A stretch of DNA of 64,000 bases from Pseudoalteromonas shioyasakiensis (GCA_013391845.1 CP058414.1:728501-792500), one strand, 5' to 3'. Positions 26,747 through 37,038 are shown, counted from the first letter of the stretch. The notes: generated by a model from the sequence alone, not told the origin. Numbers and translations are program-made.

Positions 26747-29641
26747 ATGGGGAAATTCAAGCTAAGTGCGCTTATGCTGGCCTTGGTGGCAGCAAATAGT
26801 GCAATGGCGGCGACGGAAGAAGAACGCACATCGGCAAAGGAAGTAGATCCTGAGCTTGAAGTAATTGAAGTGCGCGGCTTCAGTCGCAGCTTAATTCAAT
26901 CATTAAATCAAAAACGTTTTAGCGACACAGTCTCTGAGCAACTATCAGCTGATGACTTAGGAGCATTACCTGATGTATCGATGGCTGATGCATTAACACG
27001 GCTACCGGGGATCTCAGCGGTACGTACCGGTGGCCAAGCTGCCGAAATAAACATCCGCGGTTTATCCGGTGGATTTGTTTTTTCGACATTAAATGGTCGT
27101 GAGCAAGTATCTACCAGTGGTAGCCGTAGTATTGAGTTTGACCAATATCCGTCTGAGTTAATCAGTTCGGCGGCGGTGTATAAGTCACCCAAAGCATCAC
27201 TTATAGAAGGGGGCGTAGCGGGTACAGTAGAGTTACAAACAGCCAGCCCATTGGATAATGACCAGCAACACAAATTTACCGCTAATGTGCGGGGTATGTA
27301 TAACGACCGTGCTTCAGAGGTATTCGATGCTACCGAATACGGCGATCGTATTAGCTTCTCTTACCAAGGTAAGTTTCTTGACGATACATTAGGTGTCGCA
27401 TTGGGTTACGCACGCTTATTCCAGCCAAGTGTGGCGACTCAATTTATCGGCTTTGCATATAACGGCAATAAAGATGTTGATGGGTTAGCAAATGATACCG
27501 ATGGCCCTGCAGATAACCCTGCTAATGAATACATCAGCGAGGGTTTTGAGCTTCAGCATTTAGGCGGTGAAGAAACCCGTAATGGCTATTTAACCTCGAT
27601 TGAATGGGCGCCAACCGATAGCTTTAAATTAAAAGGTGATGCGTTTTTATCTCGTTTTGATAGCGAGTCATTTGCCCGTGGTTTCCGGGTTAAGTTCGGT
27701 GGCCCATCTGCTGTATATGCTAACCCAGTACTTGATGGTAATGCGGTTATTGGTGGTGCGATTAACCGCACATCAAATAGCTTTACTCGCGTTGAAATCG
27801 TTAATGATGATAACCAAGACTTCGATGAAGTAGATAGCTACGGTATTAATGCAGATTGGCAAATTACCGAGCGTTTAAACATGAACGCTGACGTGTCGCT
27901 ATCACGTGCTAAGAGTAACTTCCGAAATGGTTTACTTTGGGCATTGGTTGCAGAAGATGCTACCGTTGAAAACCCTGTGTTTGATACCAATGTATCACTT
28001 AACTATCAATTGAACGGCTTAAACTTACCTGATATTGGCTTTAATCAAGCCGACGCATTTAGCGATATCGACCGAGTTATGGTTAGTAAATACGGTATTT
28101 ATCCGTATGAAAATGAAGATGAAGTAAAAGCATTTCGACTCGATTTTAAATATGAGTTAGAGAACAATTGGTTTAGCTCAATTGAATTTGGCGCTCGTTA
28201 TTCAGACCGTGAGTACAGTAATAATCGCTCTGTATTTGAATACGGTAACGATGGCGCATTCTCTTCGACACAGCCGCCACTTCGTCTAACTGACGATATG
28301 ACTACAGTGGTTGATTGGCAAGGTGAGTTTAGTTATTTCCCATCATACTTAGCGATAGATTTAGATAAAGCGCTCAACGCGTGGTTCCCTGATGGTATCC
28401 CACAGCCAGTACAAACTTGGGGTAATGCTGATGGTGTTGTTGATTTAGATGGTGATGGTGAGCCAAATGCACAAGGCTATACTACTAACTATTCATGGAC
28501 CATGCTACAAAGCGGATCAGTTTACGAAGAAGTGGTATCAGCGTATCTTATGCTTAATATTGATACCGAAATTGGTACTCTACCAGTCACAGGTAACCTT
28601 GGTATTCGCAGAGTTGATACCGATCAGTCAGCGACAGTACTTGAAAATGTCGGTGGCGATCCGCAGCTTGGTGCGCAATATATTGTCGATGACAATGGCA
28701 TTGTTAATGACCTTTATGCGCCTAGCGTGTTAGGTATTAAATACACTGATTACTTACCGTCGTTAAACCTGAATTTTAAAGTAAGTGACGCGACACAAAT
28801 TCGTTTTGCTGCGGCAAAAGTGATGGCGCGTGCTCCAATTAACCGTTTAGCAGGTGATGCTAGTGCATCGGTTAACAATGACGGCGAAATTAACGGTTCA
28901 AGTACCAATAATCCATTCTTAAAACCTTTCTATGCGGACCAGTACGATATTTCATACGAGCAATACTTTGAAGACACAGATGGTGCTCTGGTTGTTGCTG
29001 CGTTTTATAAGAATATTGACTCATTCATAGATACGGTAGCCATAGAGAACTTTGACTTCAAAGGTAATGGTTTTAACGTACCAGAATACATTGTGGACCC
29101 TGTCAGCGGTGAGCAAATCGAAACTACTAATGGTGTGTACACTACTGCGGTTAATAATGCCAAAGGTGGTTATATTCGTGGGATTGAGCTTGCCTATACG
29201 CAAGTTTTCTCTTTCTTACCATCACCGTTTGAAGGTCTAGGCATTAACGCTAGTTACTCATATACCGAGAGCGAAGTGCAATCTATTACTGATTTAGGTG
29301 GCGATTCTGTGTCGCAAGATTTGCCTGGCCTTTCAAACAATGTCTTTAACGGCACACTTTTTTACAGCTATGAAAACTTTGAAACACGTTTGAATGTGCG
29401 TTATCGCGATGACTTTGTTTCAGAGCAAGTTGCTGTCAATGAGCAAGTGGTGAATTTTGATGCGGAAACGGTTGTCGATTTCCAAACATCGTATCAGTTC
29501 ACAGATTCATTCGGCATGTTATTACAAGTGAATAACCTGACTGATGAACCAACACAAAGCTACTTTGGAACAACCAGTAAAACAGGGACCACGCAATTCT
29601 TTGGTCGCCAGTTTTATCTAGGTTTTACCTATAACCATTGA
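26747..29641 (+). CDS. TonB-dependent receptor, probably for maltooligosaccharides
   Basis: A 964-aa outer-membrane transporter. Signal peptide residues 1-21 (SAMA end); plug domain about 35-170 (ADALTRLPGISAVRTGG, then INIRGLSGG); 22-strand barrel to the C-terminus (FGRQFYLGFTYNH). It resembles the TonB-Xanth-Caul group common for carbohydrate uptake in marine gammaproteobacteria. Substrate is inferred from its partner: the pullulanase gene starts 22 bp downstream, and a starch-type operator precedes the receptor. Energy comes from TonB/ExbBD encoded elsewhere. Confidence 0.92.
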   Translation: MGKFKLSALMLALVAANSAMAATEEERTSAKEVDPELEVIEVRGFSRSLIQSLNQKRFSDTVSEQLSADDLGALPDVSMADALTRLPGISAVRTGGQAAEINIRGLSGGFVFSTLNGREQVSTSGSRSIEFDQYPSELISSAAVYKSPKASLIEGGVAGTVELQTASPLDNDQQHKFTANVRGMYNDRASEVFDATEYGDRISFSYQGKFLDDTLGVALGYARLFQPSVATQFIGFAYNGNKDVDGLANDTDGPADNPANEYISEGFELQHLGGEETRNGYLTSIEWAPTDSFKLKGDAFLSRFDSESFARGFRVKFGGPSAVYANPVLDGNAVIGGAINRTSNSFTRVEIVNDDNQDFDEVDSYGINADWQITERLNMNADVSLSRAKSNFRNGLLWALVAEDATVENPVFDTNVSLNYQLNGLNLPDIGFNQADAFSDIDRVMVSKYGIYPYENEDEVKAFRLDFKYELENNWFSSIEFGARYSDREYSNNRSVFEYGNDGAFSSTQPPLRLTDDMTTVVDWQGEFSYFPSYLAIDLDKALNAWFPDGIPQPVQTWGNADGVVDLDGDGEPNAQGYTTNYSWTMLQSGSVYEEVVSAYLMLNIDTEIGTLPVTGNLGIRRVDTDQSATVLENVGGDPQLGAQYIVDDNGIVNDLYAPSVLGIKYTDYLPSLNLNFKVSDATQIRFAAAKVMARAPINRLAGDASASVNNDGEINGSSTNNPFLKPFYADQYDISYEQYFEDTDGALVVAAFYKNIDSFIDTVAIENFDFKGNGFNVPEYIVDPVSGEQIETTNGVYTTAVNNAKGGYIRGIELAYTQVFSFLPSPFEGLGINASYSYTESEVQSITDLGGDSVSQDLPGLSNNVFNGTLFYSYENFETRLNVRYRDDFVSEQVAVNEQVVNFDAETVVDFQTSYQFTDSFGMLLQVNNLTDEPTQSYFGTTSKTGTTQFFGRQFYLGFTYNH

Positions 29642-29663
29642 GCAGTAAGCTGGAGATAAAAAC

Positions 29664-32600
29664 ATGAAAATAATAGCTAATTTTAGCCGCTTACTGATTT
29701 CATGCAGCATGGTATTGCTAGCTGCATGTGGTGGTGGCGCAAGTAACGATATAGATTCAGGGCAAGTTTTATTGACCTGTAGTGTCCCGCAAGTCCCCAA
29801 TGAAGCGGGTACTGAGTGTGTTGACCCACCGCCGATTAGTTGTCCGGCACCAACGGTACCTGATGAGAATAATGAAAGCTGTGTAGTTGGTGCTGATCCA
29901 ACTCTTCCTGACCCTGTGGTTTTCCCCGCAGATGATGAAGCCATTTTATTCTATAACCGCACCAGTGATGATGCCTATGAAGGTTACCGTCTTCACTCAT
30001 GGAATAATGATGACTGTGATGCGTACGCAGCGCCGTTTGATGCCACTGATTGGGCCAATGGGCATGAATACGATGGTATTGATCCTAACTATGGTGCGTA
30101 CTGGATTGTAAAACTAAAAGAAGGTTATAACGAGTGTGCTAACTTCATCGTGCATATTGGTACCGAAGGATCTGGCAAAGCGTTTGGTGATGTTGATTTA
30201 AAAATGCCATTGATGCAGGACGATGAAAAGTTCCAACGAATGAACTTTACTATTCATGGTGAACCATCAGTATTTGAATACCCAATTGTTAGCTTAGGTG
30301 AGCGCCCGGTGAGTATTTCTGGTGCATCAGCGCATTGGATTGATTTATCTACTGTGATTTACCAGCCAAGTAATGAGCTGACAAGCATCATTAAATTACA
30401 CTCATCAAACAGTGCAGATTTAGCTGTCGATGAAGATACTGGTGAGTTAAATGGTCAAGTGGTTGAGCTTACATCGACATCTTTGAGCGATGAACAAATC
30501 GCTAAAGTGCCACACCTTGCTGGATGGAATGCATACCAAGGTAGCTGGGATGCAACTGCAGCAAAAGAGCTTATTAAACAACAGTTGGTTGTGGCAGGCT
30601 ATGATGCTGATGGCAAGCTAATTGAAGCGACCTATGTGCAAACAGCTAAAGCCCTCGATGATTTATATACCAGTGGCGAAAGTGATGCTAATGAAGCACA
30701 ACTAGGTGTGCATTACACCAATAATGGCATTGATGTGTCGGTATGGGCGCCGACTGCAAGCAATATGAAATTAGCGCTTTATGATGCTGATAAAACAGAG
30801 CTTGAACAACTTGCTATGACCTTTGATAGCGCAACGGGTATTTGGTCAAGCAATCTCGATATCAGTCACGATCGTCATTACTACCGCTTTATGTTTGATG
30901 TTTATCATCCTACGACTAAGAAAATTGAAAGCTTATGGAGCACAGATCCCTATTCATTGAACGTTTCAACCAATGGTTTATACAGCCAACTGGTTAACCT
31001 TGATGATGAGGATACTAAACCGACCGGTTGGGATGAGCGTATGGTGCCAACGGTTGATTACCCTGAGCAAGCGGTCATTTACGAAGGCCATGTGCGTGAT
31101 TTTAGTGTTCGTGATGAAACGGTCAGTGAAGCAAACCGTGGTAAGTATCTTGCGTTTACTGAGCTTGATAGTGCACCAATGCAACATCTTAAAAAGCTAG
31201 CTGATAATGGCTTAACACATTTTCATTTACTGCCACTGACAGATATTGGCACCATTGATGAAGATGCCAGTCAGCGTGTTGATATTACCGCAACCTTAGG
31301 TGATTTATGTAGCCGCATTGACGACAATGCAGATGCATGTAAAACCGAAGACAAAAACGCATTAATTGTTGACCTTATGGCGTCATACCTACCAGGCTCT
31401 GATGATGCACAAGCGCTTGCCAATGCAATGCGTGGTGTTGATAGCTTTAACTGGGGTTATGATCCGCACCACTTTATTGCTCCAGAAGGTTCTTACGCTT
31501 CATCGCCAGAAGGTATAGCGCGAGTTAAAGAGACGCGTGCGATGATCCAGTCTTTACAAGAAATTGGTTTGCGTGTTGTGCTTGATGTTGTTTACAACCA
31601 CACTACATCATCTGGTGTTTGGGACAAATCAGTCTTCGATAAACTGGTACCAGGTTATTACCATAGATATAACGAAACATCGGGTGATATTGAGCGCTCA
31701 ACGTGTTGTGAAAATACTGCAACAGAACATGTCATGATGGATAAGTTTGTTGCTGACTCTATGGTGATTCTAGCTCGTGATTTTGGTTACGATAGCTTCC
31801 GCTTTGACGTGATGGGGCATATGCCAAAAGCATCAATTATGACTGCACTTAGTGCAGTGCAAGCAGTTGACCCTGATACCTATTTCTACGGTGAAGGGTG
31901 GAACTTTGGTGAAGTGGCAGATAACCGTTTGTTTGTGCAAGCGAAACAAATGGATATGGCTGGCACTGAGGTAGGTACCTTTAATGACCGTATCCGTGAA
32001 GCAATTCGCGGTGGTGCGTTCTTTAGCAATAATGCCACAGATGGCAACTTATCTGAGCAAGATACGTTGCGTTTATCACTGGCAGGTAACTTACAAAACT
32101 ACATTCTTAAAGACTTTAAAGGTAATTCAGCAAAAGGCAGCAGCTTTAGCTGGAGTGGTCAGCCAGCGGCTTACGCCCTTGACCCGGCTGACAGCATTAA
32201 CTATGTCTCTAAGCATGATAACGAAACACTATGGGATCAGCTGCAATACAAGCACGGCACTAACTTAAGTATTGAAGAGCGTGTACGTGTTCACAATATG
32301 GCTCTAGCTATGCCACTGATGAGCCAAGGTATTCCATTTATGCAAATGGGTGCGGATATGTTGCGCTCTAAATCAATGGATCGTAACAGCTATGATTCTG
32401 GTGATTGGTTCAACTTTGTTGATTTTAGTATGGATACCAATAACTGGAATGTAGGCCTACCGCCTGCGCAAGATAACCAAGCGAAGTGGGGCGAAATTGC
32501 GCCTATTTCAGCAAATCCTAACGCACAAGCGATGGCAAGTGACATTGAGTACGCAAGTAATGTATCTACTGAATTCTTGGCAATTCGTAGTGCCAGCCCA

Positions 32601-33980
32601 CTCTTTAGTTTAACCACAGAGCAAGACATTTTAGACCGTGTTGGCTTTCACAATATTGGTAAGCGTCAACAGCAAGGTTTAGTAGTGATGAGTATCGATG
32701 ATGGCGTTGGGTTGACTGACCTAGATAGCCAATACGATGCCATTGTAGTGGTTATGAACGGTACTGAGCAAAGCTTATCGCATACGGTATCAACGGCTGC
32801 GGGTTTTGAGCTTCACCCTGTTTTAAAAGCCAGTGTTGACTCAAGTATGTCAGCGGCAAGCTTTATAGCTGGTGAGGGTGAAGGTACCTTTAATGTTCCG
32901 CCATATACTGTTGCAGTGTTTGTGAAACCACAAGGTGATGCACAAGGCGAAGGCCTAAGTGCGGATGCTACTGTAGGTGCGCCAGATATCGTGCCATTTG
33001 GTAGCACAACGGTTTATGTTCGTGGCTCATTAAACGACTGGGGCACGGCAAATAGCTTTGAATATGTGGGTAATGGCGAGTACAAAATTGCGATTCCTCT
33101 AACAGCGGGTAGCTATGAGTTTAAAGTCGCTTCTGAAGATTGGTCTACCGTTGATTTTGGTGCGCTTTCTGCAGATGATGTTGAAGTGATCGAAGGCGAA
33201 GATGAGCCATTGACACGCAGTGGTGCCAATATGACCTTTACGGCGGCAATGGATGCTATTTATGTATTCTCATTCGATGCCACAGACACCGATAACCCAA
33301 TACTTAAGGTATATAACGAAGAGCCATTTGTTAGCACACCGATTTATGTACGCGGTAGCTTAAACGATTGGGGTACCAGTGACGAGTTGATGTATCAAGG
33401 TAAAGGTATTTACACCTTCACTAAACAATTATCTGCAGGTAGCTATGAATTCAAAGTGGCCTCTGAGGATTGGAGCACGGTGGATTATGGCTCAGGTGAG
33501 AGTAGTGCGGCTGTGACTTTAGGCACAGAAAAACAGCTTGCAGTAAAAGGTGCAAACATGACAATTGATATTACAACCGATGGTCAATATCAGTTTGTAT
33601 TTGACGCCAGTAATCTCGAAGAGCCTCTTATGGCCGTGTTCAACGCAGAAATGTTTGGGGAAACTCAAGTATACTTACGCGGCAGCGTCAATGGCTGGGG
33701 AACGGATAACCCTCTAATTTATGCAGGTGATGCGATGTACAGTACAACCATGACATTAGAAGCTGGTGACTATGAGTTCAAAGTTGCTTCTGAAGATTGG
33801 AGTACAGTAGATTATGGCGGCAGTGGTGATGCACCTGTCGCTGTGATTGGTGAAGCGGCCTTACTAGAAGCCGTTGGTGCTAATATCGCCTTGAATATCC
33901 CGACAGCGGGAGATTACCGTTTTACCGTGCAAGGACCCGATCTGAGTAAACTAACAGTGACGGTTGAAGCAGTGGAATAG
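29664..33980 (+). CDS. pulA: Surface lipoprotein pullulanase (GH13) with three C-terminal repeat modules
   Basis: A 1438-aa debranching enzyme that cuts alpha-1,6 bonds of pullulan and starch. The signal ends in lipobox LLAAC, then a Cys/Pro-rich linker, a CBM41-type starch-binding domain (about 90-230), and an N-domain before the catalytic barrel (about 360-1090). GH13 regions are clear: FNWGYDP (pullulanase signature), VVLDVVYNHT, nucleophile Asp715 (FRFDVMGH), acid/base Glu744 (YGEGWNFG), Asp852 (SKHDNETLWD). Three copies of a module of about 110 aa follow from about residue 1115, 1225 and 1335, each starting with a VYVRGSLNDWGT-like strand and containing YEFKVASEDWSTVD; they are probably extra starch-binding units. 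Operon partner of the receptor upstream. Confidence 0.93.
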   Translation: MKIIANFSRLLISCSMVLLAACGGGASNDIDSGQVLLTCSVPQVPNEAGTECVDPPPISCPAPTVPDENNESCVVGADPTLPDPVVFPADDEAILFYNRTSDDAYEGYRLHSWNNDDCDAYAAPFDATDWANGHEYDGIDPNYGAYWIVKLKEGYNECANFIVHIGTEGSGKAFGDVDLKMPLMQDDEKFQRMNFTIHGEPSVFEYPIVSLGERPVSISGASAHWIDLSTVIYQPSNELTSIIKLHSSNSADLAVDEDTGELNGQVVELTSTSLSDEQIAKVPHLAGWNAYQGSWDATAAKELIKQQLVVAGYDADGKLIEATYVQTAKALDDLYTSGESDANEAQLGVHYTNNGIDVSVWAPTASNMKLALYDADKTELEQLAMTFDSATGIWSSNLDISHDRHYYRFMFDVYHPTTKKIESLWSTDPYSLNVSTNGLYSQLVNLDDEDTKPTGWDERMVPTVDYPEQAVIYEGHVRDFSVRDETVSEANRGKYLAFTELDSAPMQHLKKLADNGLTHFHLLPLTDIGTIDEDASQRVDITATLGDLCSRIDDNADACKTEDKNALIVDLMASYLPGSDDAQALANAMRGVDSFNWGYDPHHFIAPEGSYASSPEGIARVKETRAMIQSLQEIGLRVVLDVVYNHTTSSGVWDKSVFDKLVPGYYHRYNETSGDIERSTCCENTATEHVMMDKFVADSMVILARDFGYDSFRFDVMGHMPKASIMTALSAVQAVDPDTYFYGEGWNFGEVADNRLFVQAKQMDMAGTEVGTFNDRIREAIRGGAFFSNNATDGNLSEQDTLRLSLAGNLQNYILKDFKGNSAKGSSFSWSGQPAAYALDPADSINYVSKHDNETLWDQLQYKHGTNLSIEERVRVHNMALAMPLMSQGIPFMQMGADMLRSKSMDRNSYDSGDWFNFVDFSMDTNNWNVGLPPAQDNQAKWGEIAPISANPNAQAMASDIEYASNVSTEFLAIRSASPLFSLTTEQDILDRVGFHNIGKRQQQGLVVMSIDDGVGLTDLDSQYDAIVVVMNGTEQSLSHTVSTAAGFELHPVLKASVDSSMSAASFIAGEGEGTFNVPPYTVAVFVKPQGDAQGEGLSADATVGAPDIVPFGSTTVYVRGSLNDWGTANSFEYVGNGEYKIAIPLTAGSYEFKVASEDWSTVDFGALSADDVEVIEGEDEPLTRSGANMTFTAAMDAIYVFSFDATDTDNPILKVYNEEPFVSTPIYVRGSLNDWGTSDELMYQGKGIYTFTKQLSAGSYEFKVASEDWSTVDYGSGESSAAVTLGTEKQLAVKGANMTIDITTDGQYQFVFDASNLEEPLMAVFNAEMFGETQVYLRGSVNGWGTDNPLIYAGDAMYSTTMTLEAGDYEFKVASEDWSTVDYGGSGDAPVAVIGEAALLEAVGANIALNIPTAGDYRFTVQGPDLSKLTVTVEAVE

Positions 33981-33999
33981 CTTTCCCTGCAGTACCTTT

Positions 34000-34026
34000 A
34001 AGCCGGGCTTAGCTCGGCTTTTTTTG
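34000..34026 (+). terminator. Rho-independent terminator after the pullulanase gene
   Basis: AAGCCG (34000-34005) pairs with CGGCTT (34015-34020) and is followed by a T run. It lies 19 bp after the stop and closes the receptor/pullulanase operon. Confidence 0.85.
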
Positions 34027-34077
34027 TATTTAATGAAAAGTTTGTATATTGTCATAACTCTTATCAAGGAGTCTATG

Positions 34078-34569
34078 ATGACAGAAACCAGTTTATTGAG
34101 TGCCAGTTTTGATCCCAAAGTAAAACGGTATTGGTTATTACTGGGTATTTTTACCTGTATGATTAGTATGGTAGGTATCCCTTTCATTCCCATTGTTGCG
34201 TTAATAATCTGGCTGGTGGCAGGGCGTATTTTAGCGGCGATGTCAGCTAATTTGTTAACTCGTAAATTAGTGGTGAAGCGTGGTGTCTTTTTTAAAGAAG
34301 AAAAGTCGATCCCACTTGAAAAAATAACCGATGTAGCACTAAGTCAAGGTCCCTTAATGCGTCAATTTGGTCTCTATCGACTGAGCTTTGAAACGGCAGG
34401 TCAGTCGGGGCAAGGTGCATTGGTATCATTACTCGGAGTGATTGATGCTGAGAAGTTTCGCGAAGCAATCTTGAAACAAAAAGATGAGATGACTCAAACT
34501 AGCAGCGCTAAACCAGAGCATCAACCTGAAGACAGTCAGTTAGAAACTGCTACGTTCACTTACTTATAG
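34078..34569 (+). CDS. PH-domain (bPH2, YdbS-like) membrane protein
   Basis: About 163 aa. Two hydrophobic segments (near residues 20-55) precede a bacterial PH-like domain with the typical ITDVALSQGPLMRQFGLYRL stretch. AAGGAG at 34066-34071 favours the ATG at 34078 over the one at 34075. YdbS-type proteins usually pair with a larger YdbT; no such partner is here. The C-terminal 30 residues are polar and probably disordered. Function unknown. Confidence 0.75.
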   Translation: MTETSLLSASFDPKVKRYWLLLGIFTCMISMVGIPFIPIVALIIWLVAGRILAAMSANLLTRKLVVKRGVFFKEEKSIPLEKITDVALSQGPLMRQFGLYRLSFETAGQSGQGALVSLLGVIDAEKFREAILKQKDEMTQTSSAKPEHQPEDSQLETATFTYL

Positions 34570-34603
34570 CGTAAAAAACATTGAGCAAATGTTAGTTACG
34601 CTA
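34567..34603. repeat. Stem-loop between convergent genes
   Basis: TAGCGTAA (34567-34574) pairs with TTACGCTA (34596-34603), with further inner pairing AACATT against AATGTT. There is no T run, so it is not a classic terminator, but its place between convergent genes suggests a role in transcript ends. Confidence 0.4.
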
Positions 34604-34617
34604 TTAGATGAAAAGCG

Positions 34618-36408
34618 TTAGGCCATTTGTAAAGTAGGGCTACCAGCTTGTACGCTGAGCGCTTTTTGACGCTCGTTAAGCATAGTGTAATCGGCTGTTT
34701 TGACACTACTTACATAATGCCACTGGGCAACTGCTTGTTGCTGAGTAAAAGTGACAGTTAAGTAGCCGCGTTCAACTAAGTTGTTATAAGCTAAGTCGTT
34801 AACCAGCAATGCAATGACTTGCTCAATTTGTGCGACAGCTTCGCTCGATTGTGTATTTAACGCTAAGTAGTTCTCAAGTCCTGGTGAAGATACCGAAGAT
34901 GTCGCAAATTCAACACCGGCAGCGGCTTGAGCAGAAACAGGATTGCTGGCATCAGTGACTAATTGTCCTGCCCAGCTGTTATGTGTATCACCCGCTAAAA
35001 CGACAAGGTTCTTTTGCGCTGCAATTGCAGTCCCAAGTATTACCTCACGTTCATAAGCATAGCCATCCCATGCGTCAAGATTATAAGGCGCTGTCGTTTC
35101 TACGCGTGCTCGCTCTTGTGCTGTAACACTTTGATCTCCAGCTAAAATGCGTCCTTTAATTTGCGCAAGCTCACTAAATAACGTGTTTGCTTGAGCGAGT
35201 AATGCAGAAGGATCAGCACCGCTAGCTTGAATTACTTGAATATTCATTAGTAATTGCAGAATCTCAAATGGCAAATGCATTTTAGTCATCAGCACTTGTT
35301 GTCCAAGTACTTGCCATTGTGTTGTTGCTGTCATTAAACCATCGGTAAGCCAAGTGAGTTGCTCGTTACCTAATAAAGCACGAGTAGGTGAGCTGATTGC
35401 TGCAACAAAGTCAGTTTGCCCTTGGCTAGTGGCCAAATCGAAATCAGCATAGTTAATTTGTTCATCGCGAGCTAAAACACGGGTATCGAGCATGTGTAAT
35501 GACACTAAATTGCCAAACTCAAAGCGTCGATAAATACGTTCTTTATCGGCGACATTGCGTATTGGCATCCATTCGAAATAAGCTTGTAGCGCATGCATTT
35601 TTCGCTCGCTAAATTCACCTTCGCCGTCGTTGTGATTTTCTGCGCCACTGTGCCATGTATCATTTGCTATTTCGTGGTCGTCCCAAACAGTAATAAATGC
35701 ACAATGACTATGGGCAGCTTGTAGGTTCTCGTCTTTACGATAATGGCCGTAACGTTTGCGGTAATCAGCTAAAGAAATGATTTCATCGCTATTGTCATCA
35801 GGTAATAAACGGCCTAGCTCGGTGGCATCTTCAGTGGCATAACCTGTATTACCATATTCATAGATGTAGTCACCTAAGTGCAGTACTGCATCTAAATCGG
35901 TTTGTTTTGCAATTTCACCATACACATGGAAGTAGCCTGCAGGGTAGTTAGCGCAAGAGATAACGGCAAATTTTACTTGTTCTATATTGTCAACTGGCAG
36001 CGTTTTACCTGCTCCTGTGGGTGAGGTTTTACCATTACTTATGAAGCGGTAGTAATAAGTGGTGTTTGCATCGAGACCTTGCAGATCAACTTTCAAGGTA
36101 TAGTCGGTTGCATCACTTACTTGAGTTTCGCCATCATGGCTTATAGTTGTGAAGTTAGCATCCGTTGAGGCTTGCCAAACTACGTTAACACTTTTGACGT
36201 TTTCAAGTGGGGTTATGCGAGTCCAAATGATGAGGCTATCAGCTAGCGGGTCGCCACTAGCAACACCGTGATCAAAGCTGACAGGGGTCTGCTTTGTGGT
36301 TTCCTCATCATCGTCATTAAGACTACAGCCAGTTAAACCGAAAGATAAAACGGCGGCTCCAAAACCAGCCGCCGATGCTTTTAAAAAGCGTCTGCGTGTA
36401 AAAGTCAT
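34618..36408 (-). CDS. PhoD-type alkaline phosphatase/phosphodiesterase, Tat-exported
   Basis: A 596-aa enzyme. The N-terminus has a twin-arginine signal (TRRRFLKAS) that also ends in a lipobox-like LTGC, so it may be a Tat lipoprotein. An Ig-like PhoD N domain (about 40-135) precedes the metallophosphatase core with HLGDYIYEYG, WDDHEIANDTW and GDTHNSWAG supplying metal ligands. PhoD enzymes release phosphate from phosphodiesters and use calcium and iron. No Pho box was searched convincingly. Monocistronic. Confidence 0.9.
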   Translation of the reverse strand: MTFTRRRFLKASAAGFGAAVLSFGLTGCSLNDDDEETTKQTPVSFDHGVASGDPLADSLIIWTRITPLENVKSVNVVWQASTDANFTTISHDGETQVSDATDYTLKVDLQGLDANTTYYYRFISNGKTSPTGAGKTLPVDNIEQVKFAVISCANYPAGYFHVYGEIAKQTDLDAVLHLGDYIYEYGNTGYATEDATELGRLLPDDNSDEIISLADYRKRYGHYRKDENLQAAHSHCAFITVWDDHEIANDTWHSGAENHNDGEGEFSERKMHALQAYFEWMPIRNVADKERIYRRFEFGNLVSLHMLDTRVLARDEQINYADFDLATSQGQTDFVAAISSPTRALLGNEQLTWLTDGLMTATTQWQVLGQQVLMTKMHLPFEILQLLMNIQVIQASGADPSALLAQANTLFSELAQIKGRILAGDQSVTAQERARVETTAPYNLDAWDGYAYEREVILGTAIAAQKNLVVLAGDTHNSWAGQLVTDASNPVSAQAAAGVEFATSSVSSPGLENYLALNTQSSEAVAQIEQVIALLVNDLAYNNLVERGYLTVTFTQQQAVAQWHYVSSVKTADYTMLNERQKALSVQAGSPTLQMA

Positions 36409-36470
36409 TGCTCTGTACCTACAAATAGAAAAGTACGAGCTTATCCGACCAGTGTTACTATTCTATGAAG

Positions 36471-36815
36471 CTAAAACACTTGGCAAATTTGTTCTGCATT
36501 ACAGGTGATTACAGTGACATTTTCGTAGCCAACACGAGTAAGTGCTTCGGCACTAAGTGTGGCACGGGCACTACTTGCACAGTGTAAGTAAATTGGCCTT
36601 GCAGGATCTTTTTCAATTTCCATTAATTTCATTTCAAGTACACCGCGCGGGATATTAATAGCACCTGTCGCTGCTTTTGTGGCGTGTTCAGCCGGCTCAC
36701 GTACGTCTATTAATAAACCGTGATTTTCGCTTAATTCTTGCTTTGCTTGGTCAGCGTTAATGCGGCGCTGGTTTGGAGCAATAATTTTCATTAAGTCAGG
36801 AATTGGTGTCAGCAT
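36471..36815 (-). CDS. Rhodanese-domain protein (sulfur carrier)
   Basis: About 114 aa: a single rhodanese domain with LIDVREPAEH and the active-site loop HCASSARA. The catalytic cysteine is present, with small residues after it. GGAGG upstream of the ATG at 36815 makes that the start; the frame opens a little further up. It follows the DUF2892 gene by one base, and together the two correspond to a split YgaP (rhodanese plus membrane hairpin). Likely role: handling sulfane sulfur or thiosulfate at the inner membrane. Confidence 0.85.
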   Translation of the reverse strand: MLTPIPDLMKIIAPNQRRINADQAKQELSENHGLLIDVREPAEHATKAATGAINIPRGVLEMKLMEIEKDPARPIYLHCASSARATLSAEALTRVGYENVTVITCNAEQICQVF

Positions 36816-36816
36816 A

Positions 36817-37005
36817 CTAATCCTCCATGCCAAGTTTGCGTAAAATAGTGATCATTGGGCACCACTTAGTGAATGCCGATTGAATTAAGTTTAGAGCAAT
36901 AAATACCGTAAACCAAATCCACAACGGACTGTGAAACTGTTGTAGCAACAATGAAATACAGATCATTACACCAGCAATTAGGCGAAGCGCGTCATTTAGT
37001 TTCAT
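36817..37005 (-). CDS. DUF2892 (YgaP-like) inner membrane protein
   Basis: A 62-aa protein with two transmembrane helices and the family end FTKWCPMITILRKLG. In E. coli YgaP this hairpin is fused to rhodanese; here the two are separate adjacent genes, the stop lying one base before the rhodanese ATG. It is divergent from the ArsR gene with inverted repeats between, so it is probably under that repressor. Confidence 0.85.
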   Translation of the reverse strand: MKLNDALRLIAGVMICISLLLQQFHSPLWIWFTVFIALNLIQSAFTKWCPMITILRKLGMED

Positions 37006-37038
37006 AATAAGACCTCAATAACAGAGTGATGCATTTAA

